From: Clostridium sp. LS
GTDB lineage: Bacteria > Bacillota > Clostridia > Clostridiales > Clostridiaceae
NCBI RefSeq assembly: GCF_002760435.1
Contig: NZ_AUUU01000007.1
Span: 23,141-87,140, forward strand
Direction: 5' to 3'
Length of the DNA: 64,000 bases
In this document: in pieces, positions 59,167-64,000 of the stretch
Numbering within the stretch: position 1 is the stretch's first letter
Layout of the letters: every line of letters starts with the position of its first letter
The notes under the pieces: model-generated
What the model saw: the letters and a program-made list of their open reading frames with translations, nothing else
Database searches by the model: none
Told to the model about the DNA's origin: nothing
Translations under genes and position numbers: made by a program

Positions 59167-59346
59167 CTTAATATAGTTTATTCTTTTTCGCTTCTATATG
59201 GAATTTACACCTTAATTGCTCTTTCTATCATTTTTACAATCCTTATATCATCCGTAACTAAAGAAAAAATCTTTATCCAAACGAGATTAGCACTATTTGT
59301 AAGATTTAAATATTACACTAAAATAAAGGTTCTTCACAAGCGCTTT

Positions 59347-59664
59347 TTATGAGAAAGTTAAACGTACATTATTATATATAATAAAATTGTAATCGCTTTT
59401 AAGCGGAATTAAAGGATTTGCAATAGAACTAGCCGGTATTCGTATGAGTTGTTGTATCTTTTTGTCAGAGTCAATAACAAGTAATAAACCTTCGACGAAA
59501 GGTTCATGATTAGCAACAGTATAGGAGACATTTTCACCTAACCCTAAATCTTTCATTGTATAAAAACCTTGAGAATATTGTTTACTTTCAGCTCTAACTG
59601 TTATTATATTAAAAGTAAATGATAATAATAAAGAAATAGATAATATCTTAATTAATTTTTTCAT
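59347..59664 (-). CDS. Small secreted protein, third member of the family
   Basis: The 105-residue protein has a signal peptide (MKKLIKILSISLLLSFTFNI) and the mature pattern YSQGFYTMKDLGLGENVSYT, DSDKKIQQLIRIPASSIANP and FIIYNNVRLTFS. It closely matches the broken copy at 37185 and more loosely the copy at 36786. The ATG at 59664 has AAGGTGGC upstream. It is convergent with kup and 20 kb from the other two copies. The function is unknown. Confidence 0.74.
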   Translation of the reverse strand: MKKLIKILSISLLLSFTFNIITVRAESKQYSQGFYTMKDLGLGENVSYTVANHEPFVEGLLLVIDSDKKIQQLIRIPASSIANPLIPLKSDYNFIIYNNVRLTFS

Positions 59665-60107
59665 TTAATTTGCCACCTTCCATATTTTATATTACTTGAT
59701 AATGCAAAATAAATTTTTCAGATATAAATTGCTAATAATATTTAATAATAAAAAAATCTCCACACAAAGAACTAGTGATAAATCTAAAATAGTGAACAAA
59801 ACTATTGATTCAAAAATATTATGTGTAATAATAAACAAACAACACTAGTGGTATTATGGAAATTTGTTTAACATAAATATCATGGATACTCTATAAATGG
59901 CAAATGGTTATTATGATAAATAATAGTATATATAACGTGAATACAAAGGAGATTATTTTAGTTACTGAAGAATAAAAGAATTTTATAAAGGAGTTTGCTG
60001 CCAAATATTCTTAAAAGGCTTAAATATATTATAAATAGTGACCATTAAAAATTTCCAAACATATTTTAAAAGTATAGAGCAATATTAAGCGAGAAAATAG
60101 AGATAAT
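59665..60107. other. Intergenic region
   Basis: This AT-rich stretch holds upstream regions of the divergent genes at 59347 and 60108. A 17-codon frame with GGAG upstream lies near 59995-60047 (LLPNILKRLKYIINSDH). It is too short to be trusted. Confidence 0.35.
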
Positions 60108-61343
60108 ATGGTTTGTGATAAACAGTTATTTTTGATAGAGAACAATTTAAAAATTACTTTTGAAGGAAAATCGTTAAAGTTTATTAATCCAATATATCGA
60201 GATATTAATCGTTATTTTCTACCCATATTTGAATTTATTAATCGGCTAAAAGGTAAGTTTAGTATTAAAAAAAGTAAAATAAATATAATATTTCAAGAGA
60301 AATCTCCAATATGTATAAATTATGAGGCTAATACGTATAAATTTGCTATAGTCAATAATACATTATACTTATCATTATTTGATCTGTGCAGAATGTTGAA
60401 TGTTAAATCCAAATGGGATTATAGCCGCAAGTCTATTTCACTCTATTGGGACAGGTATACGTATGAAGGTTGTACCATTCCTCATAGAAGAGTTGCTTTA
60501 ATTCGATTTGAGGATGTAACAGCAAATGAGATGTATTTGAATTCTGATAATCTGGAGAAATTAAGAGTAATTTCAGATTATATGTTCTCAGCTGATGTCC
60601 CCTTTCACATAGCATGGATACCACGATTTATTGACCCCAAAAACTGTATTGACAATGATATATCTAAAGATTATAGCATGCCCAATGCAAACTTTCTTTT
60701 CACAATAGAGTATTTACTGAATAGAAATGGCATAATTGGCTTACACGGCTATACTCACCAGTATGGTTCTGAGGTAAGTGGAGATGGTACGGAGTTTAAT
60801 GAAGTGCGTAATAATGATGAAAAGAGTGTGAGAAAAAGAATTGAAGCTGCTATTAATACAGCAAAGATATTGGAACTGCCTGTCAAATTTTTCGAGAGCC
60901 CTCATTATGCTGCTACTGAGTTTCAACAAAGCATCTTTGAACAATATTTTGATATAATTTACGAAGCCTATGTCGGCATATGGGGAGAGAAAATAGTTAA
61001 AAGTCCTAGGAATCACAGAACCTTATATGTTCCTACCCCTTTAGGCTACGTAAGGGAGAAAGAAGGTATTGAAAAAATGCTTAATAGAATAAATAGTTTA
61101 AATGACGATACATTAGCTAGTTTATTTTATCATCCATATATTGATTTTGAATATATAACTCTTAAATACGATAATAATGGGTATCCATTGAGTAATTATT
61201 CAAAGAGCTCACCACTTCACCGAATTGTAAAAGCATTATATAATAAAGGATGCAGCTTTGAAAAAATTACAGATTTATATTGTAATAATGAAAAAAATAC
61301 AGTTATCAAATTGTTCTGCAATTTATTCAAATCCTATAAATAA
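60108..61343 (+). CDS. DUF2334 (polysaccharide-deacetylase-like) protein without a signal peptide
   Basis: The 411-residue product has an N-terminal region resembling a copper-amine-oxidase N domain (INIIFQEKSPICINYEANTY, YLSLFDLCRMLNVKSKWDYS). A DUF2334 domain follows from about residue 125: RVALIRFEDVTANEMYLNS, then LHGYTHQYGSEVSG, then FFESPHYAATEFQ, the metal-binding pattern of carbohydrate deacetylases. These proteins usually carry a signal peptide; here none is seen, and the ribosome site before the ATG at 60108 is weak (AGAGATAAT). The true start may be upstream or the gene may be truncated at the 5' end. Confidence 0.78.
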   Translation: MVCDKQLFLIENNLKITFEGKSLKFINPIYRDINRYFLPIFEFINRLKGKFSIKKSKINIIFQEKSPICINYEANTYKFAIVNNTLYLSLFDLCRMLNVKSKWDYSRKSISLYWDRYTYEGCTIPHRRVALIRFEDVTANEMYLNSDNLEKLRVISDYMFSADVPFHIAWIPRFIDPKNCIDNDISKDYSMPNANFLFTIEYLLNRNGIIGLHGYTHQYGSEVSGDGTEFNEVRNNDEKSVRKRIEAAINTAKILELPVKFFESPHYAATEFQQSIFEQYFDIIYEAYVGIWGEKIVKSPRNHRTLYVPTPLGYVREKEGIEKMLNRINSLNDDTLASLFYHPYIDFEYITLKYDNNGYPLSNYSKSSPLHRIVKALYNKGCSFEKITDLYCNNEKNTVIKLFCNLFKSYK

Positions 61344-61417
61344 TAAGACCAAAATAATATATATTAAAAAGAACAATATGATAAGAAATAATAATTATGT
61401 GCTATATAAAATAAGTT

Positions 61418-61446
61418 AAAGAGAGCTTTCTCGCTCTCTTTAATTA
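61418..61446. terminator. Bidirectional terminator
   Basis: AAAGAGAGC pairs with GCTCTCTTT; T-rich runs lie on both sides. It lies between the DUF2334 gene and the convergent gene at 61444. Confidence 0.75.
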
Positions 61447-61737
61447 TTTTTCTATTTTGAAATTTTCATTCTCATAAATAAACTCTTTACCTATATCAAA
61501 CTCCAACTCTCTTAGTACAGCGTAAGTTCCATTTGGACCATCTCCTCCATACCCTGCTGAAAAACAACCACCTTTAAAAATGAATTTACTTCCCTCCTCA
61601 TTTTTTAAAATGAGTTCCTTTTCGTAGTAATGTGGCCCCTTTATTTCTGCAGAAACAACATTACCAATTATATTTTTGTTGTTTCCAAATAGAATTAGTC
61701 CATCTTTTGTAGTGTATGCCTCAATCACTGCAACCAT
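61444..61737 (-). CDS. Unknown small protein
   Basis: The 97-residue product (MVAVIEAYTTKDGLILFGNN KNI … GGCFSAGYGGDGPNGTYAVL) has a glycine-rich central loop and beta-type pattern, and ends GKEFIYENENFKIEK. It has no membrane span or signal. The family is not recognised. The start at 61737 has GAGGTG upstream. The promoter of the gene lies in 61738-61900. Confidence 0.62.
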   Translation of the reverse strand: MVAVIEAYTTKDGLILFGNNKNIIGNVVSAEIKGPHYYEKELILKNEEGSKFIFKGGCFSAGYGGDGPNGTYAVLRELEFDIGKEFIYENENFKIEK

Positions 61738-62011
61738 TTACATCACCTCAATTAATTTTATTACAAACCTAGCGCAGTTATGTTTATTTTCTATAAATAC
61801 ATATCTCATTTTTTCGCCATCGCCATATATATCAAGCATAATCTTAAAACTTCAAATTAATATGTAGTTATGGCATACAAAAGTACTGGATAAAATATAA
61901 TTGTTCCATTGTGGTCAAATTATACTTATCAACTATTATTACTTATTATATTTAATTCTACAATCAAGAAATTAACCATAAACATAATAAATTTTTCAAT
62001 TAAAATTTAAT
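61738..62011. other. Intergenic region between divergent genes
   Basis: The stretch holds the upstream region of the gene at 61444-61737. It is AT-rich with no open frame. The MerR promoter begins at 62012. Confidence 0.4.
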
Positions 62012-62042
62012 TTGACCCAACCCTTAGGGTTGGGTTTATAAT
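62012..62042 (+). promoter_or_regulatory. MerR-type promoter with 19-bp spacer and central palindrome
   Basis: TTGACC (62012-62017) and TATAAT (62037-62042) are separated by 19 bp, longer than normal. CCCAACCC and GGGTTGGG form an almost perfect palindrome across TTA centred in the spacer. This is the standard MerR architecture, where the bound activator twists the DNA to align the boxes. Confidence 0.85.
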
Positions 62043-62061
62043 AAATTCACGGAGGATACAA

Positions 62062-62889
62062 ATGGATAATCAAATTTTAATAGGTGATTTCGTTAAATTA
62101 ACAAGAAGTACACTAAAAACTGTTCTATATTATCATAAAATTGGATTGCTAAAAGAACCAGAGCGCTCTGTAAGTGGCTATCGCTTATATGGAGCAGAAG
62201 AACTTGCTCGTATGAGAATGATTAAACATTTAAAAAATTTAGGTCTAGATTTAAATCAAATAAAAGAAATTATAGGAGATACACAAAATAAAAGAAGCTT
62301 GATGGAAGTACTGCAATCATTGCAAGCTGAACTTCTAATTGAAAAAAGAAACATTGAGGAACAATTATCTAAGATAGAAATGCTATTAAATCAACAAGCT
62401 AAAGTGATTAAAGAATCATCCTTTGATTCTGAATCCTTTAAAGTGATTACAGAAATTTTAGATCCAGAACAAGTTAAAAATTATAAAGAGTCATGTCCTG
62501 AAATATTTGACCGGCAACGCAGCATTTTGAGTATTTTAGATGATTTTCAATGGGGAACGGATTATAGAGAAAATTTCAGAAAAATAGCAGAATATTTTAA
62601 ATTGAATCCAGAACAATATATAGCAGCACTAGAATTTGGTAAACGTCTCTCTAAATTGAAGGAACTGTCTGAGGATGACCCAGAAATTGAAAATCTAGCA
62701 AGAGAAAGTGCAGCATTTATAAAAAGTCAACCTTTACTAAGAGAAATGTTATACGGCAAGAAAGGATTTGAAATTATTAATGAAAATTTGTTTAATGATC
62801 TATCAAATAATTTCCTCTCACCTGCTCAAATAAAACATAAGAAACTTATGCAAAAATACCTTAATTATAAACCACAAGATAATAAATGA
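62062..62889 (+). CDS. MerR-family transcriptional regulator
   Basis: The 275-residue protein has an N-terminal MerR helix-turn-helix (ILIGDFVKLTRSTLKTVLYY HKIGLLKEPERS, then SGYRLYGAEELARMRMIKHL) with the coiled coil at about 80-110. A helical ligand-binding region at 130-270 (EIFDRQRSILSILDDFQWGT) follows. The ligand is unknown. GGAGGATACAA precedes the ATG. The promoter at 62012-62042 has the classic operator, so autoregulation is likely. Its stop overlaps the next gene's leader, so the pair is an operon. Confidence 0.9.
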   Translation: MDNQILIGDFVKLTRSTLKTVLYYHKIGLLKEPERSVSGYRLYGAEELARMRMIKHLKNLGLDLNQIKEIIGDTQNKRSLMEVLQSLQAELLIEKRNIEEQLSKIEMLLNQQAKVIKESSFDSESFKVITEILDPEQVKNYKESCPEIFDRQRSILSILDDFQWGTDYRENFRKIAEYFKLNPEQYIAALEFGKRLSKLKELSEDDPEIENLARESAAFIKSQPLLREMLYGKKGFEIINENLFNDLSNNFLSPAQIKHKKLMQKYLNYKPQDNK

Positions 62890-62903
62890 AGGAGGTAATA
62901 TCA

Positions 62904-63575
62904 TTGTCAAATAATAATATATCAAAGACAAAGCTATTTATAGTACCTATTACACTTATGCTTTTTATGTGGACTATTTTATTTCTTCCAGCAGGCACAA
63001 TAAAATTTTGGCAAGCATGGATCTTTTGGCTAGACTTCTCTATAATAACCATTTCTATTACATTTTATTTTATAAAAAGAAACCCTAAATTTTTAGCAAG
63101 AAGAACAAAAATTCAAGGTGAGAAAACAACTAATAAAACTCCTGTATATTTCAAAACATATTTTATTGGATTTATTTTGCCTGGCATAGATTTCCGTTTT
63201 CATTGGTCAAATGAACCATTATGGCTTGTAATAATATCAAATATTATTGCTTTTGCAGCATATATTTTTATATTTTACGTTTTTAAAGAAAATAGTTATG
63301 CATCAACTATTATTCAGGTAGAAAATGAACAACATGTTATTTCATCAGGTCCATACTCAATAGTTCGTCATCCTATGTATTTAGGTATGATAATAATGTC
63401 ATTATTTATGCCGCTTGCACTTGGTTCCTATTTTTCCATGATACCTATATTTTTGATAATACCTATAATTATCTTCAGAATAAAAAATGAAGAAGAAACA
63501 CTTTTAAAAGAACTTACCGGATATAAGGACTACTGCTTAAGAGTACATTATCGTTTAATTCCATTAATTTGGTGA
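62904..63575 (+). CDS. Isoprenylcysteine carboxyl methyltransferase-family membrane protein
   Basis: The product is 223 residues with five or six membrane segments. The C-terminal part (SSGPYSIVRHPMYLGMIIMS, then RIKNEEETLLKELTGYKDYC) matches the ICMT/PEMT catalytic pattern (RHPxYxG and the EExxL of the last helix). These enzymes methylate prenyl-Cys or lipids; the substrate is unknown. The TTG at 62904 is chosen because AAGGAGG lies eight bases upstream; the ATG at 62886 overlaps the MerR stop. It is co-transcribed with the MerR regulator. Confidence 0.8.
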   Translation: MSNNNISKTKLFIVPITLMLFMWTILFLPAGTIKFWQAWIFWLDFSIITISITFYFIKRNPKFLARRTKIQGEKTTNKTPVYFKTYFIGFILPGIDFRFHWSNEPLWLVIISNIIAFAAYIFIFYVFKENSYASTIIQVENEQHVISSGPYSIVRHPMYLGMIIMSLFMPLALGSYFSMIPIFLIIPIIIFRIKNEEETLLKELTGYKDYCLRVHYRLIPLIW

Positions 63576-63738
63576 GCAAATACTAATAAAAATTATTTCG
63601 GTATTTAATTGTATAATTAATATAAAATATGTCAATTATTATAACTGATGAAATCTCAAATCATTAACAAATAGTATTTAGTCTATATTTATCTAGTACT
63701 ATTAAATTTAATCTATATCTCCTAAGATAATTATAAAC

Positions 63739-63776
63739 AAAAAGATGCGGCCAAATTAATGACTGCATCTTTTTAG
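63739..63776 (+). terminator. Terminator of the MerR-ICMT operon
   Basis: AAAAAGATGC pairs with GCATCTTTTT across 16 bases. The T-run of the right arm continues into the tail. Confidence 0.75.
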
Positions 63777-64000
63777 TTGGGGCTTTGATAATAGCTTGAG
63801 ATTAAAAAAATTTCTTCTACACGTAAATTATAACATTATAATGAAGAAATTTGATTACATTAACATAACTTTAATATACCTTTTACATTTATATTTTAAA
63901 TAATCTTTTCTATTTCAGAAACTACATATTTTATAATTTTGTTCGTAAGCGTCAAAGAATCGACGCGTAGCGATAGCGCAATTTAAGTGATAAAATATAC
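63777..64000. other. End of window, no supported gene
   Basis: AT-rich sequence with a hairpin AAATTTCTTC...GAAGAAATTT at about 63810-63850. A short minus frame near the edge (SLRVDSLTLTNKIIKYVVSE IEKII) opens only inside the window and is not supported. Confidence 0.3.

Noticed and set aside
63777..64000. Short minus frame at the right edge (SLRVDSLTLTNKIIKYVVSE)
   Set aside because: It has a stop just upstream in frame and no start or ribosome site.
1..64000. tRNA, rRNA or CRISPR array
   Set aside because: No cloverleaf-like block with CCA-type end, no rRNA gene sequence and no regular spaced repeat array was seen.

Overview
The window is AT-rich, with strong AGGAGG-type ribosome binding sites, TTGACA/TATAAT promoters and a Spo0E-family gene. 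This fits a spore-forming Firmicute, most likely Clostridium sensu stricto; the species cannot be named from the sequence alone. There are no rRNA or tRNA genes and no CRISPR array.

Layout. (1) 0-4.9 kb: a secreted CAP-domain protein, a LytTR regulator with its DUF3021 membrane partner, a membrane protein whose promoter carries LytTR-like direct repeats, a 133-bp palindromic element, and a complete IS200-type element whose transposase has a damaged catalytic motif. (2) 4.9-27.5 kb: a minus-strand operon-like run read from a promoter near 27.66 kb. Its backbone is DUF4132, DUF4132, MoxR AAA ATPase, DUF5682, VWA and SWIM zinc finger, the same order as Escherichia coli yehI-yehL-yehM-yehP-yehQ. 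Two blocks of accessory genes interrupt it. The larger block (11.6-18.4 kb) holds SUFU, SUKH, DUF2262 and Endonuclease V-like proteins plus several broken genes, which looks like a fast-turning polyimmunity locus. The joint function of this system is not established, and it is the best candidate here for an undescribed system.

(3) 27.5-34.4 kb: a BspA-type leucine-rich surface protein, a membrane-anchored J-domain/TPR protein, two divergent gene remnants that seem to have lost both 5' ends in one deletion, and an AraC regulator divergent from an epoxide hydrolase. (4) 34.4-42.5 kb: two MarR-GNAT fusion regulators, a small secreted protein with a broken neighbour copy, a LUD-domain protein, a LysE exporter and glycerol dehydrogenase. 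(5) 42.6-56.4 kb: about 18 unrelated single-gene units, all on the minus strand: GNAT acetyltransferases, HAD and isochorismatase hydrolases, a NUDIX hydrolase, an epimerase, a DapB, a VOC protein, a kinase and others. Each has its own ribosome binding site and short AT-rich spacers that share recurrent motifs. This is a cassette-like accessory array without a visible integrase.

(6) 56.6-64 kb: Spo0E-like protein, Kup potassium transporter, a third secreted-protein paralogue, a DUF2334 deacetylase-like protein, and a MerR regulator with a 19-bp-spaced promoter next to an isoprenylcysteine methyltransferase-like membrane protein.

All start choices, motif positions and repeats were read by eye from the sequence. 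Family names come from recognising motifs, not from database searches.
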